Below, piece by piece: positions 8,544 to 17,340 of a stretch of 64,000 bases of DNA. The first letter of the stretch is position 1, and each line of letters opens with the position of its first letter. The DNA is from Chitinophagales bacterium (GTDB lineage Bacteria > Bacteroidota > Bacteroidia > Chitinophagales > LD1), in assembly GCA_016786765.1 (NCBI GenBank), contig JAEUUZ010000025.1:1-64000 (forward strand), given 5' to 3'. The position numbers were made by a program, and so were the translations under genes. The notes beneath the pieces are model-generated. The model searched no databases, had not been told where the DNA came from, and worked only from the letters and a program-made list of their open reading frames with translations.

Positions 8544-9524
8544 ATGTTTAGTGGAACAAACTATACTATTCCAATTTACAGATACCTAATCGCATTAATT
8601 TTTATTGGATATACGATTGCATTTTCGCTAGGTTTTGCAGATGCCGAAAAAACAAAGCTTACAGAAGTTCAACTGGGCGAAAAATTATTCTTCGAAAAAA
8701 CGCTTTCGCTTGACAGTTCTATCAGTTGCGCATCGTGCCATAAACCGGAATTTGGGTTTGCCGATAATGTACCCTTCAGCATTGGGGTTGACGGTAAAAA
8801 AGGGAAACGCAATGCCCCGGCTGTGATGAATATGATTGGTAGAGATTTACTATTCTTTGATGGAAGAGCTAAAGATTTGGAAGATCAAGTTCACTTCCCC
8901 ATTGAAGATGCCAATGAAATGAATTTGTCCTATACCGTTGCTGTTGCTCGGCTAAACAAAAACAAACAGTACCGAAAATGGTTTCGCGAAGTGTATAAAG
9001 ACAAGCCTACAAAAGAAAATGTAGCCCTTGCCATTGCAGCCTTCGAGCGCAGTATGGAAACCAACAATACACTTTTCGATCACCGTACCGATAAAACAAA
9101 AACACAAATGAGCGCTTCCGCAGAGCGAGGGCGTGTACTGTTTGTGGGTTCAAAAGCAAAATGTTTCGACTGCCATTTCACACCCGATTTTACAGGCGAT
9201 GAATTCAGAAACATTGGTTTGTATGATGGTAGCGTGCGAAAAGATGCAGGGCGATTTGAGATCACCAAAGACTCTAGCGATTTAGGCAAATTTAAAGTAC
9301 CCGGACTCAGAAATATTGCGGTTACCGGTCCCTACATGCACGATGGCAGTATGAAAACATTGCGTGAAGTAATCGACTACTACGACAACCCATTTAAAAC
9401 CATTGCAAACCCTATCAACATAGATACATTGTTGCAAAAGCCATTGGGACTTACGGAGCAAGAAAAGCAAGATCTAGAAGCATTTTTAAATGCCTTAACC
9501 GATGAACGGTTTTTAAAAAAATAA
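8544..9524 (+). CDS. Di-haem cytochrome c peroxidase (MauG/CCP family)
   Basis: The 326 residue protein has an N-terminal hydrophobic segment (about residues 11-31) serving as signal or membrane anchor. Two CX2CH haem sites follow: C62-A-S-C65-H66 and C207-F-D-C210-H211, each in its usual context (SISCASCHKPEFGFAD; KAKCFDCHFTPDFTGD). GPYMHDGSMKTLREV near the end supplies the conserved C-terminal motif. Bacterial CCPs reduce hydrogen peroxide in the periplasm using electrons from small cytochromes. The gene follows the CoADR-rhodanese gene by 9 bases and converges with the PAP2 gene, whose stop is one base away. Confidence 0.92.
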   Translation: MFSGTNYTIPIYRYLIALIFIGYTIAFSLGFADAEKTKLTEVQLGEKLFFEKTLSLDSSISCASCHKPEFGFADNVPFSIGVDGKKGKRNAPAVMNMIGRDLLFFDGRAKDLEDQVHFPIEDANEMNLSYTVAVARLNKNKQYRKWFREVYKDKPTKENVALAIAAFERSMETNNTLFDHRTDKTKTQMSASAERGRVLFVGSKAKCFDCHFTPDFTGDEFRNIGLYDGSVRKDAGRFEITKDSSDLGKFKVPGLRNIAVTGPYMHDGSMKTLREVIDYYDNPFKTIANPINIDTLLQKPLGLTEQEKQDLEAFLNALTDERFLKK

Positions 9525-9525
9525 A

Positions 9526-10269
9526 CTACCTTCTATTCCACAACGTGGTGCGATGTAATGCCGGAACACCAACACCAACAAGTGCTCCAATGGCATAACC
9601 AATCATTACATCGGTCCAGAAATGCTTTCCGGCTTTATAACGTAAAAGTCCTGTAGTTAAAGGCATTACCGCAGCAGTAGTCCACACTAACGGCAACAGT
9701 TTATTTTTGGGATTATAGGCTGTAAACACATAAGCAAAGAAGAACGACTGACTCGCTACGGTTGACGTATGTCCTGAAAAAAACGACTTAAAATTGTCGG
9801 CCCCACGCTTTTTGTAAATTGGAATTTCGGGGTTGTAAACTAACGGACGTGGACGTTGCACCAATTCTTTCACCAGGTTCGTTAATGCTGTATTCAGGGC
9901 TATTACTTCAGCATCCATCAAAGCAATCTTGCCGAAATCTTTGCGCATAGCTTTATCGCCCAACAAGGTAAATGGCAATGCAAATGACGAAAATAGTAAT
10001 CCATTACTTATCATATCAGCAGCACCGGAACGCATGCGTATGGCAGAACGATCGAACCGATTCACCTGAGATGGTTTCAAACTGTTAATATACTCTACCG
10101 TTTTTAATGCATGCTTTTGCTTTGCCCCATACGTTCCTCCCCACATCGAAAATGTAGCCATAAAAATAGGCGCTTCTACCTCCCCTTTCAAAACAAACGG
10201 ACTTTGGGAAAAAACCGGTTGAAAAGAAAATCCTATAAAAAGCAAAAAGACTAGTATTTTTCGACTCAT
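9526..10269 (-). CDS. PAP2-family phosphatase (membrane/secreted)
   Basis: The start is placed at the ATG at 10269, giving a signal peptide MSRKILVFLLFIGFSFQPVFS; an upstream in-frame start at 10302 would overlap the divergent gene and spoil it. The PAP2 motifs are visible: KELVQRPRPLVY (motif 1, K-x5-RP), FFSGHTSTVASQS (motif 2, SGH) and KAGKHFWTDVMIGYAIGALVG (motif 3, H-x3-D, preceded by LLRYKAG). The family includes undecaprenyl-pyrophosphate, lipid A and phosphatidate phosphatases. With a cleavable signal and few hydrophobic spans it looks periplasmic or outer-membrane associated. The substrate is unknown. Confidence 0.85.
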   Translation of the reverse strand: MSRKILVFLLFIGFSFQPVFSQSPFVLKGEVEAPIFMATFSMWGGTYGAKQKHALKTVEYINSLKPSQVNRFDRSAIRMRSGAADMISNGLLFSSFALPFTLLGDKAMRKDFGKIALMDAEVIALNTALTNLVKELVQRPRPLVYNPEIPIYKKRGADNFKSFFSGHTSTVASQSFFFAYVFTAYNPKNKLLPLVWTTAAVMPLTTGLLRYKAGKHFWTDVMIGYAIGALVGVGVPALHRTTLWNRR

Positions 10270-10295
10270 AATTGATTGGATATTAAACCGAATAT

Positions 10296-10637
10296 ATGTC
10301 ATCTAATAAGAATAAAGGAAATTCACCAATAGTTTATTCCACAAATCCGGATTTTAAACCTTTGGGTGAAAATGAACATGAAGAAACATTAGCTCCCAAT
10401 CAGCAATTGCTATACGTTTCATTGGAGCGTTTGAAAGGCAATAAAATGGCTACTGTAATTGATAATTTTATTGGAACGGCTGACGATTTAAACGATTTAG
10501 GTAAGCTATTGAAAACGAAATGCGGTGTAGGTGGAAGTTCAAAAGACGGTGTCATTATCATTCAAGGCGAAAAGCGCGACATGGTGATGAATCTATTGCA
10601 AGAAAAAGGATATAAAGTAAAAAAACGAGGTGGGTAA
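10296..10637 (+). CDS. SUI1/eIF1-like translation factor (YciH family)
   Basis: The 113 residue protein ends with a typical SUI1 domain: VSLERLKGNKMATVIDNF, then LNDLGKLLKTKCGVGGSSKDGVIIIQGEKRD and a final basic strand GYKVKKRGG. The GxGGSxKDGxIxIQGD-like loop is diagnostic. Bacterial YciH proteins resemble eukaryotic eIF1 and are thought to affect initiation fidelity; the role in Bacteroidota is not settled. It is divergent from the PAP2 gene and lies 36 bases before recQ. Confidence 0.88.
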   Translation: MSSNKNKGNSPIVYSTNPDFKPLGENEHEETLAPNQQLLYVSLERLKGNKMATVIDNFIGTADDLNDLGKLLKTKCGVGGSSKDGVIIIQGEKRDMVMNLLQEKGYKVKKRGG

Positions 10638-10673
10638 ATTCTGTTCTTCATTACATCATCAACCCCATAAACA

Positions 10674-12572
10674 ATGGAACTGAACTCGCCATCATCCATA
10701 CTCAAAAAGTACTGGGGCTATGATAGTTTTCGGCCTTTGCAAGGAGCTATTGTTCAATCGGTTTTAGACACAAAAGATACTGTTGTTTTGTTGCCTACAG
10801 GTGGTGGGAAGTCGCTCTGTTTTCAAGTTCCAGCTTTGCTAATGGACGGTTTGTGCATTGTAATTTCCCCGTTGATTGCTTTAATGAAAGACCAAGTGGA
10901 GAATTTGCAAAAGCGAGGAATAAAAGCCGCCTATATCAATAGTGAACACAGTTCTACCAAACAAATTGAGATACTCGACAACTGTGAATTTGGCGGAGTA
11001 AAACTACTTTATATCGCCCCGGAAAGAATTCAATCGGAAGCCTTTCAATTACGGATTAAACAACTTAACATTTCGCTTATTGCCATTGATGAAGCGCATT
11101 GTATTTCGCAGTGGGGATATGATTTTCGTCCGAGTTATTTGAAGATAAATACGATTCGTGAAATTTGTCCAACGGCTCCCATTATTGCGCTTACAGCATC
11201 AGCTACAAACGAAGTGCTGAAAGACATTCAAGTTCGCCTAGCATTAAATACACCTACTGTTTTTAAAGGATCGTTTGCTCGTCCGAATTTAGTATATGTT
11301 AACCGAGAAACAGAGACCAAGAAAGAAGCCATTCTCGAAATCCTAAAACGCGTTCCGGGCAGTGGCATTGTCTATGTTCGGAATCGAAAAGAAACACAAA
11401 ATCTTGCCTTTTGGTTGCGTGAACAGGGTATTTCAGCCGATCATTATCATGCTGGATTAAGCATGAGCGATCGTAAAAACAAACAAGACGCTTGGACGAA
11501 CAATAAAACGCGAATCATTGTGTCTACCAACGCTTTCGGTATGGGCATTGATAAACCGGATGTACGAACAGTAATTCACTTTGCCCCTCCTGATAGCATT
11601 GAAGCGTATTATCAAGAAGCCGGTCGTGGCGGTCGTGATGGACAAAAAGCTTTTGCAGTATTGCTTTACGAAAAGCACGACTTAGCGCAACTAGAAAAGA
11701 AGAAGCAATCGGATATTCCAAATAGCAATGATGTAAAACAAATCTATGACACCTTATTGAGTTCGCATCAAATTGCGATGAATGCTGGTGCCGGAACGCA
11801 ATTCGATTTCGATTTAGGAAAGTTTTGCAAAGTGAATAATCTTTCCTTCAACAAGGTTATCAGCACACTCAAAATACTGGAATACCATGAATTGATAAGC
11901 TATAACGAATCAACTATTGAACGTCCCAAAGTGCAGATTACAGTGAGCAATGAAACACTCACTCGGTTCATGCAAAACAACAAAAAAGTGGAACCTTTGG
12001 TGAAGTTGATGTTACGCACCAGTCCGGGAATTTTCGAACAACCCATCAATATTAATGAGCATTTGTTGGGACAAAAATTGCAATTATCGAAAGCTGATTT
12101 CGAACAGCAAATGAGTTTCTTGAAAAACTCGTCCATTATTTTTTATTCCAAAAGCGATGAAACCCCAATTATAAAGCTATTGAAAGACCGTTTGTCTATC
12201 GATGATATGGGCCTTGATGCCGATTTTATTCACAAACGCGGTAATGCCATGATAGAGCGTATTGAAGCCATTAATAATTACGTGTTACAAAAAACGTTAT
12301 GCAGAAGTGTAGTGATTGCCAGCTATTTCGGGGAAAAATTCGAAAACGTTTGCGGAGTATGTGACGTATGTTTAGCCAATAATAAGGCTGAAAAAATTGA
12401 TTTTGATACACTTTACACTCAACTTACCGATTTACTTCAAACGCCTAAGAAAATCACAGAAATTGCAGATGCGTTAAAAACATCTACCTTAGTGACCAAT
12501 CAATTACTGGAATGGGGATTAAGCATGAATAAAATCATTAAAACAGAAGACGGAAACTATTACAATGTCTAA
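10674..12572 (+). CDS. recQ: ATP-dependent DNA helicase RecQ
   Basis: The 632 residue protein has all superfamily 2 motifs: motif I LLPTGGGKSLCFQVP (residues ~41-55), motif II IDEAHCISQWGYDFRPSY (DEAH plus the RecQ aromatic loop), motif III LTASATNEV, and motif VI YYQEAGRGGRDG. The RecQ zinc site is LCRSVVIASYFGE followed by CGVCDVC. A short winged-helix region precedes the end, and there is no HRDC domain, as in shorter RecQ proteins. It unwinds DNA 3'-5' in recombination and repair. The last 8 bases overlap the next gene. Confidence 0.95.
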   Translation: MELNSPSSILKKYWGYDSFRPLQGAIVQSVLDTKDTVVLLPTGGGKSLCFQVPALLMDGLCIVISPLIALMKDQVENLQKRGIKAAYINSEHSSTKQIEILDNCEFGGVKLLYIAPERIQSEAFQLRIKQLNISLIAIDEAHCISQWGYDFRPSYLKINTIREICPTAPIIALTASATNEVLKDIQVRLALNTPTVFKGSFARPNLVYVNRETETKKEAILEILKRVPGSGIVYVRNRKETQNLAFWLREQGISADHYHAGLSMSDRKNKQDAWTNNKTRIIVSTNAFGMGIDKPDVRTVIHFAPPDSIEAYYQEAGRGGRDGQKAFAVLLYEKHDLAQLEKKKQSDIPNSNDVKQIYDTLLSSHQIAMNAGAGTQFDFDLGKFCKVNNLSFNKVISTLKILEYHELISYNESTIERPKVQITVSNETLTRFMQNNKKVEPLVKLMLRTSPGIFEQPININEHLLGQKLQLSKADFEQQMSFLKNSSIIFYSKSDETPIIKLLKDRLSIDDMGLDADFIHKRGNAMIERIEAINNYVLQKTLCRSVVIASYFGEKFENVCGVCDVCLANNKAEKIDFDTLYTQLTDLLQTPKKITEIADALKTSTLVTNQLLEWGLSMNKIIKTEDGNYYNV

Positions 12573-13656
12573 GCGAATTATCTTTTGTGTAACCAACGAC
12601 CTGAACACCGATCAACGGATGATTCGTATATGCACTTCACTGCAAGATGCAGGATATGCAACAACACTTGTTGGTAGACAACTGCAAGATTCACTCCCGC
12701 TGAAAGAACGCACATTCAAACAAGTACGATTGAATTGCTTTTTTACTAAAGGAAAATTCTTTTACTTGGAATATAATATTCGGTTGTTGTTTTGGCTGAT
12801 ATTTCAAGCTACCGATGCGATTTGCGCCATTGATTTAGACACCATTGTTCCTGCTTCAATTGTTGCAAAATGGAAAAACAAAAAGTTGATTTACGATGCA
12901 CATGAATATTTTCCATATGTACCTGAGGTGATTGAACGTCCGTTTACACAAAAGATGTGGCGCTGGGTAGAGAAAACATTTCTACCAAAGTGTGATTTAG
13001 TGTACACTGTTTCGGGAAGTATTGCAAAAGAGTTTGAAAAGCATTACGGAAAGAAAGTGTACACCATTCGGAACGTTTCGTTCGAAAGAGAATGGACAGA
13101 CATTGTAAAACAGGAAAAACATTTAATTTATCAAGGTGCTTTAAACACGGGGCGCGGTTTAGAGCAACTGATAGAAGCGTGTAACGGGAAAGATTACGTT
13201 TTGCACCTCTATGGAGATGGAGATGTAAAACAGGAATTACAAGCCATGGTGAGCAGTTTTGGGTTAGAAAAACAAGTCTTATTCAAAGGCAAAATTTCAC
13301 CAGATGAACTATGGAAGGAAACCCAACAAGCCTATATAGGAATAAACCTTGCGGAAAATAAAAGCCTTAGCTATTGGTTATCGTTGAGCAACAAACTGTT
13401 CGATTATATTCAAGCCGGTGTACCTCAAGTGATGATGAATTTCCCGGAGTTTGTGGCATTAAACGAACCTAGTGCCTTTGGCGTAGTGATTGAAGATCTA
13501 AAACCGGAAACTATTCAACATGCGATCGACAGTTTGTTGAATAATGCTAATTTATACAACCAACTCAGGAATAATTGCGTAGCATTGAGGAAAGAACTAA
13601 CTTGGGAAAACGAATCCGTTAAACTTGTTCAATACTACCATGAGCTTTTCAAATAA
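12565..13656 (+). CDS. Family 4-type glycosyltransferase
   Basis: The 363 residue protein has a GT-B architecture: an N-terminal Rossmann half with ICAIDLDTIVPA and KKLIYDAHEYFP, and a C-terminal half with LIYQGALNTGRGLEQLIEA, HLYGDGDVKQELQ and a KLFDYIQAGVPQVMMNFPE segment, the last carrying the nucleotide-sugar binding region of GT1/GT4 enzymes. It overlaps recQ by 8 bases and the next glycosyltransferase by 17. The cluster ends in kdsB, so a role in lipopolysaccharide or other surface glycan assembly is likely. Donor and acceptor sugars cannot be read from sequence. Confidence 0.85.
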   Translation: MSKRIIFCVTNDLNTDQRMIRICTSLQDAGYATTLVGRQLQDSLPLKERTFKQVRLNCFFTKGKFFYLEYNIRLLFWLIFQATDAICAIDLDTIVPASIVAKWKNKKLIYDAHEYFPYVPEVIERPFTQKMWRWVEKTFLPKCDLVYTVSGSIAKEFEKHYGKKVYTIRNVSFEREWTDIVKQEKHLIYQGALNTGRGLEQLIEACNGKDYVLHLYGDGDVKQELQAMVSSFGLEKQVLFKGKISPDELWKETQQAYIGINLAENKSLSYWLSLSNKLFDYIQAGVPQVMMNFPEFVALNEPSAFGVVIEDLKPETIQHAIDSLLNNANLYNQLRNNCVALRKELTWENESVKLVQYYHELFK

Positions 13657-14767
13657 ATCCATTCACATTGTTTCGTTCAACATTCCCTTTCCTGCCGATT
13701 ATGGCGGAGTGATTGATGTGTTCTATAAAATCAAATCGTTTACCGAAATTGGCGTAAAAGTGCATCTGCATTGCTTTGCATACGGACGAGAAAAAAGTGC
13801 AGAGTTGGAAAAAATTTGCGAGTCGGTTACTTACTATGAACGCAAGAAATTTTATCAAGCAATCTACTCATCAGTGCCCTACATTGTAGGCTCGCGAAAA
13901 TCGGGCGAATTGTTGGCTACTTTGGCGGAAGATGATTATCCAGTATTGTTTGAAGGTTTACACACCTGTTTTTACTTGTCGCATCCTTCGTTGAAAAACA
14001 AGAAAAAAGTGGTGCGTATGCACAACGTTGAGTGGGATTATTACAAAAAGCTAGGAACAGCAGAGCGCAACTATTTGATTAAGTTTTACTACAACATGGA
14101 ATCGTTGCGCTTGAAAAAATTCGAGGAGCAATTACAACATGCGGATACTATTTTTACGATTAGCCAGAACGACTACAATTATCTTGCAGACACCTATAAA
14201 AACACGTATTACATCCCTGCATTCCATCCGAACGAAATGCTTACTGCTATTGAAGGAAGGGGGAACTACATATTGTATCATGGTAATTTAAGTGTACCTG
14301 AAAATATTCAAGCGGCCCTATATATTGCTAAGAAAATTGCGCCAAAGGTTTCAGTTCCAATTATTATTGCCGGAAAAGATCCAAGCAAATTAATTGTGGA
14401 TGAAATCAAAAAACACAAAAATATTTCTTTGGTGATGAATCCATCAGATGACAGTTTATATGATTTGATTAAGAACGCTCAGATTAATTTTTTGGTCACT
14501 TTTCAAAACACAGGCATCAAACTAAAACTGCTGAATGTATTGCACCGTGGGCGTTTCTGCCTAGTGAACCCACCCATGGTTGAACAAACGGGTTTAGACA
14601 CCTTGTGTATTGTTGAAAATGACACTCAAAAGCAACTAGAATTGGTTGATCAATTGATGCAGAAAACATTTACAGCAGAAGATATAGCGGCTCGAAAAGC
14701 ACAATTAGCCGATTCATTTTCGAATCACGAGAACATCCTTAAAATGGCAAGAGCGATATGGGATTAA
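13640..14767 (+). CDS. Glycosyltransferase (GT-B fold)
   Basis: The start is the ATG at 13640 (MSFSNKSIHIVSFNIPFP), which has better spacing than the non-ATG codon at 13625. The 375 residue product has an N-terminal half typical of sugar transferases (ADYGGVIDVFYKIKSF, YGREKSAELEK) and a C-terminal half with YILYHGNLSVPENIQAALYI and KLLNVLHRGRFCLVNPPMVE. It overlaps the preceding glycosyltransferase by 17 bases and kdsB by 10, so all three are translated as a coupled set. A role in cell-surface polysaccharide synthesis is inferred from neighbours. Confidence 0.78.
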   Translation: MSFSNKSIHIVSFNIPFPADYGGVIDVFYKIKSFTEIGVKVHLHCFAYGREKSAELEKICESVTYYERKKFYQAIYSSVPYIVGSRKSGELLATLAEDDYPVLFEGLHTCFYLSHPSLKNKKKVVRMHNVEWDYYKKLGTAERNYLIKFYYNMESLRLKKFEEQLQHADTIFTISQNDYNYLADTYKNTYYIPAFHPNEMLTAIEGRGNYILYHGNLSVPENIQAALYIAKKIAPKVSVPIIIAGKDPSKLIVDEIKKHKNISLVMNPSDDSLYDLIKNAQINFLVTFQNTGIKLKLLNVLHRGRFCLVNPPMVEQTGLDTLCIVENDTQKQLELVDQLMQKTFTAEDIAARKAQLADSFSNHENILKMARAIWD

Positions 14768-15504
14768 GGATTATGGGTATTATTCCTGCTCGATTTGCAT
14801 CGACACGCTTTCCCGGCAAACCATTGGTTGACATAGCCGGTAAGTCAATGATTATGCGTGTTTATGAACAAGCAAAAAAGGCAACACTGCTTTCTGATGT
14901 TATTGTGGCAACGGATGATGAACGAATTTTCAATCATGTTAAAGAACATGGCGGTAAAGTATTGATGACTGCAACAACCCATCAAAACGGTACTGAACGC
15001 TGTGCTGAAGTGGCGGAACAATTTAGCAGTGAAGCCGATGCATTCATCAATATTCAAGGCGATGAACCATGCATTCATCCGGAGCAAATCAATCAAGTGG
15101 CGGAATTGCTGATGCAACAAGGTGTACAAATTGCCACTCTGCAAAAACGAATTGATGATGTATCTTTGCTTCAAAACCCAACGATCATTAAAGTAGTATC
15201 AACCGGTGGAAAAGCGCATTATTTCAGTCGTTCAGCCATTCCATTTTTCAGAAATGATAGTTTTGACAACTGGCTCAAGCAGCATACCTATTTTAAGCAT
15301 ATTGGCATTTATGGTTTTCAAAAAGATGTACTTTTAAATGTGGTTAAAATAGTGCCCAGTCCATTAGAGATGGCAGAGCAACTGGAGCAGTTGCGTTGGT
15401 TAGAAAACGGCTACACAATACATTTAGGTGAAACTACGCAAGAAAGTTATTCCGTAGATGTAGAAAAAGACGTAGACAGGATAGTTTCGATACTAAATCG
15501 TTAA
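14758..15504 (+). CDS. kdsB: 3-deoxy-manno-octulosonate cytidylyltransferase (CMP-Kdo synthetase)
   Basis: The 248 residue protein has the nucleotide-binding start MGIIPARFASTRFPGKPL, then ATDDERIFNHV, FINIQGDEPCIHPEQIN, YFSRSAIPFFRN and HIGIYGFQK, all signatures of KdsB. It activates Kdo with CTP for lipid A core attachment in the cytosol. The ATG at 14758 overlaps the end of the upstream glycosyltransferase; an ATG five codons later (14773) is an alternative. With lpxK further along the window it shows that the organism makes Kdo-lipid A. Confidence 0.95.
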   Translation: MGLRIMGIIPARFASTRFPGKPLVDIAGKSMIMRVYEQAKKATLLSDVIVATDDERIFNHVKEHGGKVLMTATTHQNGTERCAEVAEQFSSEADAFINIQGDEPCIHPEQINQVAELLMQQGVQIATLQKRIDDVSLLQNPTIIKVVSTGGKAHYFSRSAIPFFRNDSFDNWLKQHTYFKHIGIYGFQKDVLLNVVKIVPSPLEMAEQLEQLRWLENGYTIHLGETTQESYSVDVEKDVDRIVSILNR

Positions 15505-15527
15505 AGATTCTTTTACCTTAAAAAATT

Positions 15528-17153
15528 TCAGTCGAGAACGATCCTCTTTACTATTTGTTCGTCATTATGCTGAATCTTGAAAATATAAATTCCTTTAGCG
15601 TAATCTGAAAGATTCAAAAAGGTGTTTATTGATGTAATTGGTGAATTATAAAGTACTTTTCCTTGAATATCCATTACCCACAAAATATCGCCTATAAACG
15701 TTTTATTTAAAGAGATATTCACTTTCCCAGATGTTGGATTTGGATATATTATGGCATCATTACTACTTGTTCGTTGATCAACAATACCTGTTGTTATTGT
15801 TCCACAATCGACTAAAGTGTTTCGATAAAAATCACGGACATGCGAAATATCTCTTAATAAAGGCGTAACCAATTCATATCTACTTAATGTTGTACTAAGA
15901 CTAGTTACATAAGCTAAATCAACAGTTTGAGTACTTCCTGCTGGTAACTGGTCTAAATATAGATTGGCAATCATTCGTCTATCTCCAGGTGCAATAGTAG
16001 CCCCTACTTGCTGATTGACTTCCGACCACTCAGATGCGTTAGCCGGATTACCTGGAAAACAATATTTAGTTGCGATAGTTCCAATTGAGCCAGTACCTCC
16101 ATAAGTAACGGGATTACCATTTAATAATAAACTCTTTTGAACATTTCTATATCCATTACAATTCGTTGGATCACCAAAAGGAGAACTAGTTGAATTGATT
16201 CCATAAACAAATCCATCTAATTTATGATTTAAAACAGTCATTCCTTGCGCTACTCCTAACGTACCATAACCAGGTACTCCTACCAAACACAACAAATCAT
16301 TGACTGGTTCATTATAAGCATAACAACTGTTTGTTAGTGTATCACACCCTACACGGTCGTTACTTAAGCAACCTAAATCCGGATCAATAAAATTGGAGAA
16401 ATAAACATCAGAATAGTTTTTAGCTGAACGATTGGTTATAGCAACTTTTAAAAAAACTGTATTGTCAATCGCAGTATCATTGCTTGCAAAGGCATAGGCT
16501 AAAACTTTCAACTCAACTCCCATTTTTGAACACCCTGATTCAGTGGAGAGCTGGGCCTTATCATTCATCATAAAAAAAGCTGCCTGATCGCCACATATAT
16601 CAGGATAGTCACCAATCGAAGGCTCATATAAACCATTTCCATTTAGATCAACGAAAGGAGCAAGACGGAAGCTTTCGCCATTTGCAGTTCTTCCATTTCC
16701 GGGCCACAATTTAATATCCGCAGGCATGTTGTAAGAAGAGGAAGTGTAGTTCGTTCTATGGTAATTAATTTCGAATAAACTTACTGTAAAAATGCGGTTG
16801 TAAATAGAGTCGAATGCTTTGTTATAGGTTGTGGCAATGGGTCCCGATGACCAATCGTGTTCTTGATCAAATCTAGTGGCTACCCCACATAAGTTATTTG
16901 CTGAATCTAATCCACTTAACCAAAATGAAGATACGAATATCGAATTTTTCCCACTGCCCTTTGGCACTTCAAACCCAGGAAATGTAAGCTGTCCGCCTTG
17001 AAATTTGCCAAACATAATACCACCCGGATAAAAGCCAGCACTTATGTCGTTTACATCAAGATAAACATTTGCTTGCGAAAAACAGGAATTAAAAAATACA
17101 CTTGTTAGGATAACAATTAAAAAAAAACGAAGAGGAGAGAAATTTGCTTTCAT
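15528..17153 (-). CDS. Secreted T9SS type A sorting-domain protein (paralogue 1)
   Basis: The 541 residue protein has an N-terminal signal segment and ends in a T9SS type A sorting domain: IYPNPTSGKVNISL, VMDIQGKVLY, then LSDYAKGIYIFKIQHNDEQIVKRIVLD. The body holds many short motifs shared with the next gene: YLDVNDISAGFYPGG, KGSGKNSIFVSSFWLSGLD, LWPGNGRTANGES, APFVDLNGNGLYEPSIGDYPDI, DPDLGCLSNDRVGCDTL. The Asp-rich DLNGNGLYEPSIGDYP stretch resembles a calcium-binding loop. No enzyme motif is recognised. It is probably a surface or adhesion protein. Confidence 0.8.
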   Translation of the reverse strand: MKANFSPLRFFLIVILTSVFFNSCFSQANVYLDVNDISAGFYPGGIMFGKFQGGQLTFPGFEVPKGSGKNSIFVSSFWLSGLDSANNLCGVATRFDQEHDWSSGPIATTYNKAFDSIYNRIFTVSLFEINYHRTNYTSSSYNMPADIKLWPGNGRTANGESFRLAPFVDLNGNGLYEPSIGDYPDICGDQAAFFMMNDKAQLSTESGCSKMGVELKVLAYAFASNDTAIDNTVFLKVAITNRSAKNYSDVYFSNFIDPDLGCLSNDRVGCDTLTNSCYAYNEPVNDLLCLVGVPGYGTLGVAQGMTVLNHKLDGFVYGINSTSSPFGDPTNCNGYRNVQKSLLLNGNPVTYGGTGSIGTIATKYCFPGNPANASEWSEVNQQVGATIAPGDRRMIANLYLDQLPAGSTQTVDLAYVTSLSTTLSRYELVTPLLRDISHVRDFYRNTLVDCGTITTGIVDQRTSSNDAIIYPNPTSGKVNISLNKTFIGDILWVMDIQGKVLYNSPITSINTFLNLSDYAKGIYIFKIQHNDEQIVKRIVLD

Positions 17154-17211
17154 GTATTGGAGTTTTACAATACAAATCTAAAAAAACATTTTATTTCGCC
17201 ATTTATTAGAA

Positions 17212-17236
17212 AAAGCCCGTTGTATAAACGGGCTTT
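17212..17236 (-). terminator. Intrinsic terminator of the leftward T9SS gene
   Basis: A 10 bp stem (17212-17221 with 17227-17236) has a 5-base loop. Read on the minus strand it is followed by TTC after the last stem T residues, giving TTTTTC. It lies 105 bases after the stop of the 17341-18975 gene, so the two paralogues are probably transcribed separately. Confidence 0.7.
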
Positions 17237-17340
17237 GGTATTGGGGTAATATACCATATAATACCTAATCTATTTGTTGGCTTTGAGACGAAATTGAAAG
17301 ATGAACATCTGATTGCTTAATTGCAGTTACCTAATTTTTC

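Noticed and set aside
10270-10302. Longer start of the PAP2 gene
   Set aside because: The extension overlaps the divergent SUI1-like start and places extra residues before a good signal peptide.
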